64,000 nucleotides of DNA from Kaiparowitsia implicata GSE-PSE-MK54-09C (GTDB taxonomy: Bacteria; Cyanobacteriota; Cyanobacteriia; Elainellales; Elainellaceae), in assembly GCA_019359435.1 (NCBI GenBank), contig JAHHHI010000079.1, positions 23,733-87,732 on the forward strand, given 5' to 3'. The position numbers and the translations under genes are program-made. The notes under the pieces were generated by a model that saw nothing but the letters and a program-made list of their open reading frames with translations, did not search any database and was not told the origin of the DNA. Shown here piece by piece: positions 16,977-25,014 of the stretch (position 1 is the stretch's first letter; every line of letters starts with the position of its first letter).

Positions 16977-18143
16977 ATGATATTTGACTCGAATGTAAAT
17001 TCTAAAACGATGCCAAAGGTCACAATTGTAGTTGGCCCCAGGGAGCGGTTTAGCCACACCCAGGCATCCCTAGAAAGCGTCTACCGCAATACCCGCTATC
17101 CCTTTGATCTGGTGTATGTGGATGTCTGCACGCCGCCCGTAATCCAGGCCTATCTAAAGGCCCAGGCCCAGGAAAAGGGGTTCCAAATTATTCGCACTGA
17201 CTACTACATCTCGCCCAACCAGGCGAGAAATGTGGGCCTGCGTCAGGTGTTGAAAGCCTCTCAGGCACAGTATGTGGTTTTTCTCGAAAACGACGTGGTG
17301 GTCGAACCCGGCTGGCTGACGCAGTTGGTCAAGTGCGCCGAAGAGACCGGGGCCGAGGTGGTTGGCCCGCTGACCTGCCTGGGCAAGCCCGAGCACGGGA
17401 TCATTCACAACGCGGGGGGGGCCACCTACATTCTCAACGATGTCAAACCCGATGGTCGCGTCAAGCGGCGGCTGCGGCAGGACACCTACCTGACGGGGCA
17501 GGCGATCGCCCAGGTGCAAGACCAAATGCACCGAGTGCAGTGCGGCTTTGTGGAGTTTCACTGCGTCATGGCCCGCACTGACCTGTTTGCCAAAATTGGC
17601 CTGCTGGACGAGGGCATGCTGGCCACCCGAGAGCACATTGACTTTTGCCTGTCGGTGACCGAAGCCGGGGGCAAGATTTACTGCGATCGCGAGGCGATGG
17701 TTACGACCGACACCGTGGGCATTGCCAAAAATAAAACAGGGCTGGTTGAGCTGCTGGGGGCAACCCGTCTGCCCGACTTCAGGTGGTACGACCTGCCCTA
17801 CTTTATGGTGCGCTGGAGTAATGCTTGGGACAGGGCCAGCCTCGACCACCTGCGCCAGAAGTGGAACCTGGCTGAAGACTCCTACTTTAGAAAGCGCTAC
17901 GCCGGTATTGGCAACCGCAGGCGCGAACTGCTGGTGCAACCCCTGGTGCAGCGGCTGACCCTAGGCCGGGGCAATGCCTGGTTAGAGCAGGTGTTAAACG
18001 CGGCTGAGCAGCGGCTAAATAATTTCTTTTATCAGCGCCACCTCAAGCACAAGGCCCAGGTGTTGGCAAAGCAGCCAGCTTTGGCCACCGAGCCCAGTGG
18101 CCCCACCACGGCGGCGGCGGTCGATGACAAAATTGCGGCCTAA
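16977..18143 (+). CDS. GT2-family glycosyltransferase (GT-A fold), paralogue 1
   Basis: 388 residues from the ATG at 16977, chosen because GGAGA lies 7 bases upstream at 16965-16969. The GT-A domain spans about 10-230: Val-Thr-Ile-Val-Val start, Ser-Pro-Asn-Gln-Ala-Arg-Asn-Val-Gly-Leu near 90, and Phe-Leu-Glu-Asn-Asp-Val as the metal-binding DxD equivalent near 110. The first donor motif reads Tyr-Val-Asp-Val-Cys-Thr-Pro-Pro, whereas paralogue 21649-22842 keeps Tyr-Val-Asp-Asn-Asn-Ser-Pro-Asp, so the nucleotide pocket may differ. The C-terminal 120 residues are helical and basic, with a Trp-Asn-Leu-Ala-Glu-Asp-Ser-Tyr-Phe motif shared by both paralogues. No membrane helix. Confidence 0.85.
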   Translation: MIFDSNVNSKTMPKVTIVVGPRERFSHTQASLESVYRNTRYPFDLVYVDVCTPPVIQAYLKAQAQEKGFQIIRTDYYISPNQARNVGLRQVLKASQAQYVVFLENDVVVEPGWLTQLVKCAEETGAEVVGPLTCLGKPEHGIIHNAGGATYILNDVKPDGRVKRRLRQDTYLTGQAIAQVQDQMHRVQCGFVEFHCVMARTDLFAKIGLLDEGMLATREHIDFCLSVTEAGGKIYCDREAMVTTDTVGIAKNKTGLVELLGATRLPDFRWYDLPYFMVRWSNAWDRASLDHLRQKWNLAEDSYFRKRYAGIGNRRRELLVQPLVQRLTLGRGNAWLEQVLNAAEQRLNNFFYQRHLKHKAQVLAKQPALATEPSGPTTAAAVDDKIAA

Positions 18144-18149
18144 ATGAAT

Positions 18150-18217
18150 CAGATCCCAGGGTTTTTAGGTCAATGCCACCGATCTTGGTCTATGCCCTAA
18201 GAGAACCCTGGGATCTG
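18150..18217. repeat. Long inverted repeat between GT2 and GT4 genes
   Basis: CAGATCCCAGGGTT at 18150-18163 and AACCCTGGGATCTG at 18204-18217 form a perfect 14-bp stem enclosing 40 bases; inside, TTAGG (18165-18169) and CCTAA (18196-18200) extend the fold. It lies wholly between the GT2 stop and the GT4 start. It is not a typical terminator, since no T run follows directly. Confidence 0.7.
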
Positions 18218-18250
18218 CGCAAAAAAGTTTTCACAGTTGAGGATGAACCA

Positions 18251-19459
18251 ATGACGCTACGCATTTGCATGACCACGCTGGAATTCCCCCCCGATGTGGG
18301 TGGGGTGGGGGAGTCGGTACACCGCATTTCTCAGATGTTGATCGGACTGGGTTTTGAGGTACACGTTGCTGTGTTTCGCGCGGTGTTTCGCGATGAAAAG
18401 GCTGACGCTGAGGCGGGCATTTTTCGGCGATCGCACTGTCAAACCACCATGGTGGATGGAGTGACGGTGCATCGGCTAAAAGCAGCGGTGCGATCGCCCA
18501 TGGCCAAAGAGCAAGACTACCTCTGCGACCTCTACGACCAGCTCGCCGCTCTCCACGCCCAGTACCGCTTTGACCTGCTCCACGCCTTTTTCATCAACGA
18601 AATGGGCTTTTTGACCACGCTGCTAGCCCAGGAGAAAGACCTGCCTGTAATCAACAGCATTCGCGGGGCCGACCTGCAAAAGCACCTGTTTAGCCCCCAG
18701 CAGCTCAGCCAGATTAGCTGGACGCTGGCCAACTCCGACTGGGTCACCTTTGTCAGCCAAGACCTGATGCACCGGGCCAGGGTGCTGGTGCCCTCCATCA
18801 GCACAAAATCCTCCGCGTTTTGGAACTCCATTGCCCCTATCGACTTTGAGACACTGCCCCAGCCAGCCCTGGTGGAGCAGTTGCAGGGTACGGTGATTGG
18901 CTCGTCGGGCAACTTCCGGGATAAGAAGGGACTGGAATACCTGCTAGACGCATGCAAAATTCTCAAAGCCCAGGCTGACATTACCCTGCTGCTGGTGGGC
19001 GACGTTGTGGACAAGGAGCGAACCTACTGGGAGCAGGAGCTAACTGCCAGCGGCCTGGGCGATCGCCTAGTGATCACCGGCAAGGTCAGCCGGGTTGAGG
19101 CTCTGGCCTACCTGCCCCATATGGACATTTTCGCCATCCCCTCCATCCATGACGGCTGCCCCAATACCCTGCTGGAGGCGATGCTGGCGGCTCGAGCCAT
19201 TGTGGGTACTCCGGTGGATGCGATCGGCGAAATTCTCACCCACGAAGCAGATGCCCTGGTGGTGCCTCCGGCCTCCGGTGAAGCCCTGGCGGCGGCCCTG
19301 GGCCGCCTGATTGACCAGCCCGATCTGCGGCAGCGGCTGGGTCTGGCGGCGCGGCAAAGGGTGCTGCGCGATCTCGCCCCTGGTGTGGAACAGCAAAACT
19401 GGCAGAAGGTCTATCAGATGGTGCTGTCGCGTTCTCAACTGGCGGCGGTGGGGAGTTAG
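18251..19459 (+). CDS. GT4-family glycosyltransferase
   Basis: 402 residues from the ATG at 18251, preceded by GAGG at 18239-18242; the open frame extends upstream through the inverted repeat but that part is not conserved in character. N-terminal loop Glu-Phe-Pro-Pro-Asp-Val-Gly-Gly-Val-Gly-Glu is typical of GT4 enzymes. The donor half shows Gly-Asn-Phe-Arg-Asp-Lys-Lys-Gly-Leu (about 220), Leu-Leu-Val-Gly-Asp, and Ser-Ile-His-Asp-Gly-Cys-Pro-Asn-Thr-Leu-Leu-Glu-Ala-Met-Leu, where the first Glu of the E-x7-E motif is replaced by Asp. Fifth glycosyltransferase of the cluster; the product is unknown. Confidence 0.85.
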   Translation: MTLRICMTTLEFPPDVGGVGESVHRISQMLIGLGFEVHVAVFRAVFRDEKADAEAGIFRRSHCQTTMVDGVTVHRLKAAVRSPMAKEQDYLCDLYDQLAALHAQYRFDLLHAFFINEMGFLTTLLAQEKDLPVINSIRGADLQKHLFSPQQLSQISWTLANSDWVTFVSQDLMHRARVLVPSISTKSSAFWNSIAPIDFETLPQPALVEQLQGTVIGSSGNFRDKKGLEYLLDACKILKAQADITLLLVGDVVDKERTYWEQELTASGLGDRLVITGKVSRVEALAYLPHMDIFAIPSIHDGCPNTLLEAMLAARAIVGTPVDAIGEILTHEADALVVPPASGEALAAALGRLIDQPDLRQRLGLAARQRVLRDLAPGVEQQNWQKVYQMVLSRSQLAAVGS

Positions 19460-19470
19460 GAGCAGGGGTG

Positions 19471-19560
19471 CACGGTTAAACGGTTCACGGTGTACGGTGC
19501 ACGGCTCGAACCGCAAACCGTAGACCGCAAACCGCAGACCGCAGACCCTTTCCCCCCGTA
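19471..19560. repeat. Short tandem repeats in spacer
   Basis: Two low-complexity blocks: GTGCACGGTTAAACGGTTCAC..GTACGGTGCACGG at 19467-19503, made of GCACGGT/TTCACGGT variants, and ACCGCAAACCGTAGACCGC.. at 19509-19548, made of a 7-base CCGCAGA/CCGCAAA unit. Heptamer-like repeats of this kind are common in filamentous cyanobacteria. They separate the GT4 and ABC genes. Confidence 0.65.
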
Positions 19561-19590
19561 GACCCAGATTCCCGTTGAGGATTTCCCCCC

Positions 19591-21462
19591 ATGAGTTCAG
19601 CGCTGATCAAACGCAAACGACCAAAGACGGCCAAAGCGGCCATTGTCGGCTGGCGTCGCATTTTGACCCGGTTTTGGCCAGAGGTCCGCAAGGAGAAATT
19701 TTTACTGACTCTGGCCTGGGTGGGGCTGCTGGGCGAAATTTTGGCTCAGCTGCTAGAACCCTGGCCGCTGAAGCTGATCTTCGACTACATCATTGTGCCC
19801 GATGCCACCGCTCTGCCGCTGCCCATTCCCTTTCTCAATGACCTGCCAGAGCTGGTGCTGCTGACGGTTTTGACCATCTGCATTGTGCTGGCGACGGCGC
19901 TCAAGGCTGGGGCTTCGTACATGAGCTTGGTCAGCCTCTCCATCGCATCGAGCCGCATCATCGCCCAGATTCGAGCCAAGCTCTACGGCCACCTGCAGCG
20001 GCTGTCGCTGTCGTTTCACAGCAAGGCCCGCAACGGCGATCTGATCACCCGCATCATCAACGACATCGACCGCCTGCGGGAGGTGACGATTACCGCCGCC
20101 GTGCCCCTGGTGGTGAATACGCTGACCCTGGTCAGCATGGTGGGGGTGATGTTTTGGATGAATGCCCAGCTGGCTTTTATTGGGCTGCTGGTGTTTCCGC
20201 TGTTCATTTTGGCGGCGACGAAATTAACCAAGCAAATTCACCAGGTGGCGCGGCAGCAGCGCAAGCGCGAGGGGGCGATGGCCGCCACCGCTTCTGAGGC
20301 GATCAACGCCATCAAGGTGGTGCAGGCGCTGTCGCTGGAAGGCATGTTAGAAACCATGTTCGCCACCGACAACACCAAAAGCCTGGAGGACGTGGCCCGT
20401 ACCCAGCAGCTCTCGGCGGGGTTGCAGCGCACGGTGGAGATTTTGGTGGCCGTGGCTACCGCCGTGGTGCTGTGGCGGGGGGTGCAGTTGGTGACGACTG
20501 GGGGAGCCACGCCGGGGGATCTGCTGGTGTTTATGACCTACCTGAAGACCTCCTTTAAGCCCACCAAGCAGCTGGCCAAATACATGGCGGCGATCGCCAA
20601 GGCCACGGCCTCGGGCGAGCGCATTATCGACATTCTCGACACAGTGCCCGAGATTCGCGATGTGCGGGGGGCGATCGCCGCACCCCGATTCAAAGGCCAG
20701 GTCAGCTTTCGCAATGTGGCCTTTAGCTATGAACCGGGCAACTCCATTCTCCACGGGCTGTCCTTCGAGGCGCAGCCCGGTCAGCGAATCGCCCTGGTGG
20801 GGCCATCGGGCGGCGGCAAGTCTACCCTGGTGAGCCTGCTGCTGCGGCTCTACGACCCCGTCGAAGGCAACATCCTGATCGACGGCCACGACCTGCGGGA
20901 GTACCAGGTTGAGTCGTTGCGTCGCCAGGTGAGCATTGTGCTGCAAGACAGTGTGCTGTTTGCCGTCAGCGTGCGCGACAACATCGCCTACGGGGCGCTG
21001 GGGGCCACCGATGCCGAGATCGAGGCAGCGGCCAAGTTAGCTAATGCCCACGAGTTCATCATGGCGCTGCCCGAGGGCTACGACACGCTGATGGGCGAGC
21101 GGGGGGCAACCCTCTCGGGGGGGCAGCGGCAGCGAATTGCGATCGCCCGAGCCGCCGTGCGCCGCGCCAGCATCGCTATTCTCGATGAGCCCACCGTGGG
21201 CCTCGACAACGAAAACGAGCAGGCGGTCTCTGAAGCTCTAGAGCGCCTTACCCAGGGCTGCACCACGTTTTTGATCACCCACAACCTGGCCGGGGCGGTG
21301 TCTGCCGACCAGATTCTCTACATCGAGCAGGGCCAGATTTTAGAGCAGGGCACCCACGCCCAACTCATGCGCCTGGGTCAGCGCTACGCGGCGCTGTATC
21401 AAATTCAGAGTGCCCTCTCAAATTCGGGCGACAGTGCTGCGCCCTACGCGGAATGTCATTAG
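19591..21462 (+). CDS. ABC exporter, fused membrane and ATPase domains (MsbA-like)
   Basis: 623 residues: an ABC transmembrane domain type 1 with about six helices (about 40-340) and a C-terminal ATPase (about 370-605). Walker A is Gly-Pro-Ser-Gly-Gly-Gly-Lys-Ser-Thr, the signature Leu-Ser-Gly-Gly-Gln-Arg-Gln, Walker B Ile-Ala-Ile-Leu-Asp-Glu-Pro-Thr and the switch His sits in Leu-Ile-Thr-His-Asn. Such half-transporters act as homodimers and flip lipids, glycolipids or peptides outward. It lies in the middle of the glycosyltransferase cluster, so it is the likely exporter of that pathway's product. The basic N-terminus (about 30 residues) is cytoplasmic. Peptidase C39 domain absent, which argues against a bacteriocin exporter. 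Confidence 0.92.
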   Translation: MSSALIKRKRPKTAKAAIVGWRRILTRFWPEVRKEKFLLTLAWVGLLGEILAQLLEPWPLKLIFDYIIVPDATALPLPIPFLNDLPELVLLTVLTICIVLATALKAGASYMSLVSLSIASSRIIAQIRAKLYGHLQRLSLSFHSKARNGDLITRIINDIDRLREVTITAAVPLVVNTLTLVSMVGVMFWMNAQLAFIGLLVFPLFILAATKLTKQIHQVARQQRKREGAMAATASEAINAIKVVQALSLEGMLETMFATDNTKSLEDVARTQQLSAGLQRTVEILVAVATAVVLWRGVQLVTTGGATPGDLLVFMTYLKTSFKPTKQLAKYMAAIAKATASGERIIDILDTVPEIRDVRGAIAAPRFKGQVSFRNVAFSYEPGNSILHGLSFEAQPGQRIALVGPSGGGKSTLVSLLLRLYDPVEGNILIDGHDLREYQVESLRRQVSIVLQDSVLFAVSVRDNIAYGALGATDAEIEAAAKLANAHEFIMALPEGYDTLMGERGATLSGGQRQRIAIARAAVRRASIAILDEPTVGLDNENEQAVSEALERLTQGCTTFLITHNLAGAVSADQILYIEQGQILEQGTHAQLMRLGQRYAALYQIQSALSNSGDSAAPYAECH

Positions 21463-21503
21463 AAGGTTTTTCCATTAGGTAGGATGCGTCGTTTAGTCGG
21501 CTG

Positions 21504-21600
21504 GATCCCCCCAGTCTTTCGCAGTTAACGATTCAGCCATTGCCCCCTTACGAAGGGGGGCAGGGGGGCTCCCTAGCGCATCTCATCACGGCAAAATTGC
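21504..21600. repeat. G/C-block foldback repeat, copy 2
   Basis: GATCCCCCCAG, CGCA, CAGCCATT and the CCCCCTTACGAAGGGGGGCAG core align with 15452-15540 almost base for base, with scattered substitutions. It lies between the exporter and the second GT2 gene. Confidence 0.75.
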
Positions 21601-21648
21601 CGCCGGTTCTAAATCTATTGAACGAATCCACATCCGAAAGGACGTCCC

Positions 21649-22842
21649 ATGACAGCTCTTCAAAACACCCAAAATCAAAATTTATCAGTGACTTCACCTA
21701 AGCCTGAGGTCACGATCATTGTGGTGCCGCGCGAGCGCTTTCAGTTCGCCCAGGAATCCCTAGAAAGCCTGTATGCGGCAACCCATTTTCCTTTTCAGTT
21801 GATTTATGTAGACAACAATTCTCCAGACAAGCTGCAGCAATATTTGACTGCCCAAGCCCAGGAGAAAGGCTTTCGGATTGTGCGGAGTAATCGCTACCTA
21901 TCGCCCAACGCCGCCCGCAATTTTGGCTTACAGTATGTCACCAGTCGTTACGTAGTGTTTGTCGATAATGACGTCATTTTTGCTCCCGGCTGGCTGGAGG
22001 CATTGGTTAATTGCACCCAAGAGACTAACGCCACCGTGGTCGGGTCTCTGGTGTGCCAGTACAGGCCCGTGCATCAAACCATCCACTGTGCCGGGGGCGA
22101 GTTTATGAAAGCTGATGACCTAGAGCGGTTCTTGCAGCATGACTCTCCGTTCAGCGAACCTGGCGGTTGGCACATCTACGAAAAGACCTACTGCCAAAAT
22201 CGACAGGTTAGCGAGGTCAAAGACCAGCTCTATCGCCAGCCCACGGGCTTTGTGGAGTTCCACGCCATGCTGGTACAGATAGATTTCTTTCACCAGCATG
22301 GGCCGCTGGATGAGGGCTTTTGCTGCACCAAAGAATACCTAGACTTTGGCATGGTTGTAGCTAAATCAGGGGGCAGCCTCTATCTGGAACCGGCTTCGGT
22401 AGTGACGTTTCTCACCCATCCTCCAGCCCCGCGCCTGCAGTGGGTTGACCTGCCCCACTTCTCGCTGCGCTGGAGCGATGCCTGGGAGCGCTACAGCCTG
22501 CAACACTTTCAAGAAAAGTGGAATTTGGCCGACAGTAAATATTTCCAGAAGCGCTACAAAAAGCTGGGCTGGCGACGGTGGGAAGAGCTGATCAAACCCC
22601 GCATGGCAGGGTTTGCTTGGCTGGGCCAGCAGCGGGCCAGGCGGCTAGAAAAAATACTGATTGTCTGGGAAAAACTGCTGAATCGGTGGTGGTGCGATCG
22701 CCATCTCCGACGCGCAGCCAAACAGCTCGGCTGTGACGTGGAGGCGATCGCCATGGGCCAAAATTATCCGCCGATAACGCTGGCACCCCCTACCAATTTG
22801 TCACAGGTTTCTGAAGCCGGAAGCCTGGCTGTACATCGCTGA
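21649..22842 (+). CDS. GT2-family glycosyltransferase (GT-A fold), paralogue 2
   Basis: 397 residues, colinear with the GT2 enzyme at 16977-18143. Key positions: Tyr-Val-Asp-Asn-Asn-Ser-Pro-Asp (nucleotide site, about 53), Ser-Pro-Asn-Ala-Ala-Arg-Asn-Phe-Gly-Leu (about 87), Phe-Val-Asp-Asn-Asp-Val (DxD equivalent, about 106), Gly-Phe-Val-Glu-Phe-His (about 200) and Leu-Asp-Glu-Gly-Phe. The shared C-terminal helical region contains Trp-Ser-Asp-Ala-Trp-Glu and Lys-Trp-Asn-Leu-Ala-Asp-Ser-Lys-Tyr-Phe. All donor residues are intact here, unlike in paralogue 1. A GAAAGGA box at about 21637 serves the start. Likely works on the same glycan. Confidence 0.86.
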   Translation: MTALQNTQNQNLSVTSPKPEVTIIVVPRERFQFAQESLESLYAATHFPFQLIYVDNNSPDKLQQYLTAQAQEKGFRIVRSNRYLSPNAARNFGLQYVTSRYVVFVDNDVIFAPGWLEALVNCTQETNATVVGSLVCQYRPVHQTIHCAGGEFMKADDLERFLQHDSPFSEPGGWHIYEKTYCQNRQVSEVKDQLYRQPTGFVEFHAMLVQIDFFHQHGPLDEGFCCTKEYLDFGMVVAKSGGSLYLEPASVVTFLTHPPAPRLQWVDLPHFSLRWSDAWERYSLQHFQEKWNLADSKYFQKRYKKLGWRRWEELIKPRMAGFAWLGQQRARRLEKILIVWEKLLNRWWCDRHLRRAAKQLGCDVEAIAMGQNYPPITLAPPTNLSQVSEAGSLAVHR

Positions 22843-22849
22843 GTGGGTT

Positions 22850-22866
22850 GGTGGGCAGTGCCCACC
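22850..22866. repeat. Short palindromic repeat (GGTGGGC-GCCCACC), copy 2
   Basis: Same 7-bp stem as at 16919-16935 with loop AGT, followed by CTAC. It follows the GT2 stop by 7 bp. Confidence 0.7.
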
Positions 22867-22905
22867 CTACAGGACAACTAGCACTTTTATCTAATAGGAA
22901 AACCC

Positions 22906-23880
22906 ATGCTTTATCACGACTTTGGTAAGACTGGCCTCAAGGTATCTGCCGTGGGCCTCGGCACCTGGAACATCGGCAACCAGTGGGGCGAAGTTGACGA
23001 AGACACTGCCTTGGCCACCGTCCACGCCGCCATGGATCACGGCGTCAACCTCATTGACACAGCAGAGTCCTACGGCATTCCCTGCGGGCTGTCGGAAGAG
23101 CGCCTGGGCCGGGCGCTGAAGGGCAAGCGCGATCGCGTCCACATCATCACCAAAGTGGGCCGCTGGGGGCGGCGATCGGGCCAGACCGTGCCCATGACCA
23201 CGGTGGATATGGTGCGTCTCTGCGTCCACGCCTCCCTCTATCGCCTGGGCACCGACTACATCGACGTGCTGCTCTGCCACGAAGGCAAAATCGAAGACCC
23301 CAGCGTCTATCTTGAAGCCTTTGAGCTGCTGAAAGCGCAGGGCACCATCGGGGCCTACGGCATTTCGACCGACCAGCCGGAGGTGCTGGAGCGCTTCAAC
23401 GTCCACAACACCTGTGGTGTGGTCGAGCTGGACTACTCACTGCTCAGCCGCAAGCCCGAGAAAAAAATGCTGCCCTACTGCCAGGCCCACGGCATTGCCG
23501 TGGTGGCGCGTGGGCCGCTGGGCAAGGGGCTGCTGACGGGCAAATACTCCAGTGAAACGGTGTTTACCGACCCGGTGCGATCGGAGTGGTACGCCAGCGA
23601 ATCTGCCCGCGAGAAGCTGGCCCGCAACCTGGCCAAAGTCGAGCGGCTTAAAACCGCGTTGCCCCCTGGTGATGAACTGGTGAGCACCGCCCTCCAGTAC
23701 GTCACCTCCCACGAGAGCCAGCCGGTGATCATTCCAGGGGCCAAGTCGCCAGAGCAAGCGGTAATGAATGCCAGGGCGGGAGGTGGCACTCTCACCGCTG
23801 ACCAGCGCGCCCGGTTGGTGGATCTGGTCAAACTCGACGCTGTTCAGGGAGAGCCAGTCCCAGCGGCGGCGCTGGTCTAG
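22906..23880 (+). CDS. Aldo/keto reductase, tandem copy 1
   Basis: 324 residues, (beta/alpha)8 NADPH-dependent oxidoreductase. The catalytic tetrad is complete: D51 and Y56 (Asp-Thr-Ala-Glu-Ser-Tyr-Gly), K83 (Thr-Lys-Val) and H125 (Leu-Cys-His-Glu). The NADPH phosphate-binding Ile-Pro-Gly-Ala-Lys-Ser is near residue 277. It is about half identical by eye to the next gene. In a glycan cluster such enzymes may reduce a keto-sugar or sugar-nucleotide intermediate (inference); they could equally be general aldehyde reductases. Start supported by AATAGGA just upstream. Confidence 0.88.
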   Translation: MLYHDFGKTGLKVSAVGLGTWNIGNQWGEVDEDTALATVHAAMDHGVNLIDTAESYGIPCGLSEERLGRALKGKRDRVHIITKVGRWGRRSGQTVPMTTVDMVRLCVHASLYRLGTDYIDVLLCHEGKIEDPSVYLEAFELLKAQGTIGAYGISTDQPEVLERFNVHNTCGVVELDYSLLSRKPEKKMLPYCQAHGIAVVARGPLGKGLLTGKYSSETVFTDPVRSEWYASESAREKLARNLAKVERLKTALPPGDELVSTALQYVTSHESQPVIIPGAKSPEQAVMNARAGGGTLTADQRARLVDLVKLDAVQGEPVPAAALV

Positions 23881-24019
23881 ACACAGGGGCAGCAACCAGA
23901 TTTCTCAGCCACCGCGAGAGACATCAGTGCTTTCTCTAGGAGAAACTCGGTTGCTCTCGGTAGAAAAGCTTTTTCAATCCAAAATCACAAATCCAAAATT
24001 GTTACGGAGAAATTCACCC

Positions 24020-24979
24020 ATGCAATACCGCACCTTTGGCACCACCGGCTGGCGGGTTTCGGCCACCGGGCTGGGCACCTGGGGCATTGGCAACCAGTGG
24101 GGCGACATTGACGACGCCACCGCCACCGCCACCCTGCACGCCGCCTTTGATCAGGGGGTGAATCTGTTCGACACCGCCGAGGGCTACGGCATTCCCCCCG
24201 GACTGTCGGAAGAGCGCCTGGGCAACGCTCTTAAGGACGTGCGCGACCAAATCTACATCGTCTCCAAAATCGGCAGCTGGGGTCGGCGGGAGGGCCACAC
24301 CATACCCAAAACCTCGGTGGATATCATTCGCCTCTGTGCCCACGCCTGCCTCTATCGACTCAAGACCGACTGGGTGGATGTAATGCTCTGCCACGAGGGC
24401 GACATCGAAGATCCCACCCTTTATCTCGAAGCCTTTGAGCTGCTCAAGCAGCAGGGGCTGATTCGCGCCTACGGCATTTCTACCAACGAGTTTGACGTGC
24501 TGAAGCGGTTTAACGCTCACCGCACCTGCCAGGTGGTGGAGGTTGACTATTCGCTGCTCAACCGCAAGGCCGAAGCCGATATGCTGCCCTACTGCCAGGA
24601 GCACGGCATTGCGGTGCTGGCGCGGGGGCCGCTGGCCAAGGGGCTGCTGTCGGGGCGATATTTTCGCGACTCGGTATTTGCCGACTCGGTGCGATCAAGC
24701 TGGAACCCCGGCGGTGAAAAGCACAAGAAATTCAAGAAATTGATCAAAGCCATGGAGCCCATTCAGCAAGCCCTACAGCCCGGCGAAGAGATGGTCACCG
24801 CAGCGCTTCAGTTTGTGATGCAGCATCCCTCTCGGCCCATTCCCATCCCCGGAGCCAAGTCTCCTGAGCAGGCGGCGATGAATGCCGGGTCGGGCGATCG
24901 CCCCCTGTCGCCCCAGGCCCAAGCCTATCTGCAATCCCTACTCAACAACGCCGCCACTCCAGAACCCGCCCTAACCTAA
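24020..24979 (+). CDS. Aldo/keto reductase, tandem copy 2
   Basis: 319 residues from the ATG at 24020, preceded by ACGGAGA at 24004-24010; the open frame continues 84 codons upstream, overlapping the end of copy 1, but that stretch has no family similarity. Tetrad D51, Y56, K83, H125 at the same positions as copy 1, with the same Gly-Asn-Gln-Trp-Gly near residue 24 and Ile-Pro-Gly-Ala-Lys-Ser near 277. Tandem duplication followed by divergence; different substrates or steps are likely. It precedes the phosphatase gene by only 35 bp of C-rich spacer. Confidence 0.88.
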   Translation: MQYRTFGTTGWRVSATGLGTWGIGNQWGDIDDATATATLHAAFDQGVNLFDTAEGYGIPPGLSEERLGNALKDVRDQIYIVSKIGSWGRREGHTIPKTSVDIIRLCAHACLYRLKTDWVDVMLCHEGDIEDPTLYLEAFELLKQQGLIRAYGISTNEFDVLKRFNAHRTCQVVEVDYSLLNRKAEADMLPYCQEHGIAVLARGPLAKGLLSGRYFRDSVFADSVRSSWNPGGEKHKKFKKLIKAMEPIQQALQPGEEMVTAALQFVMQHPSRPIPIPGAKSPEQAAMNAGSGDRPLSPQAQAYLQSLLNNAATPEPALT

Positions 24980-25014
24980 TCCCCATCCCCCCATCCCCCC
25001 ATCCTCCCTTACCC

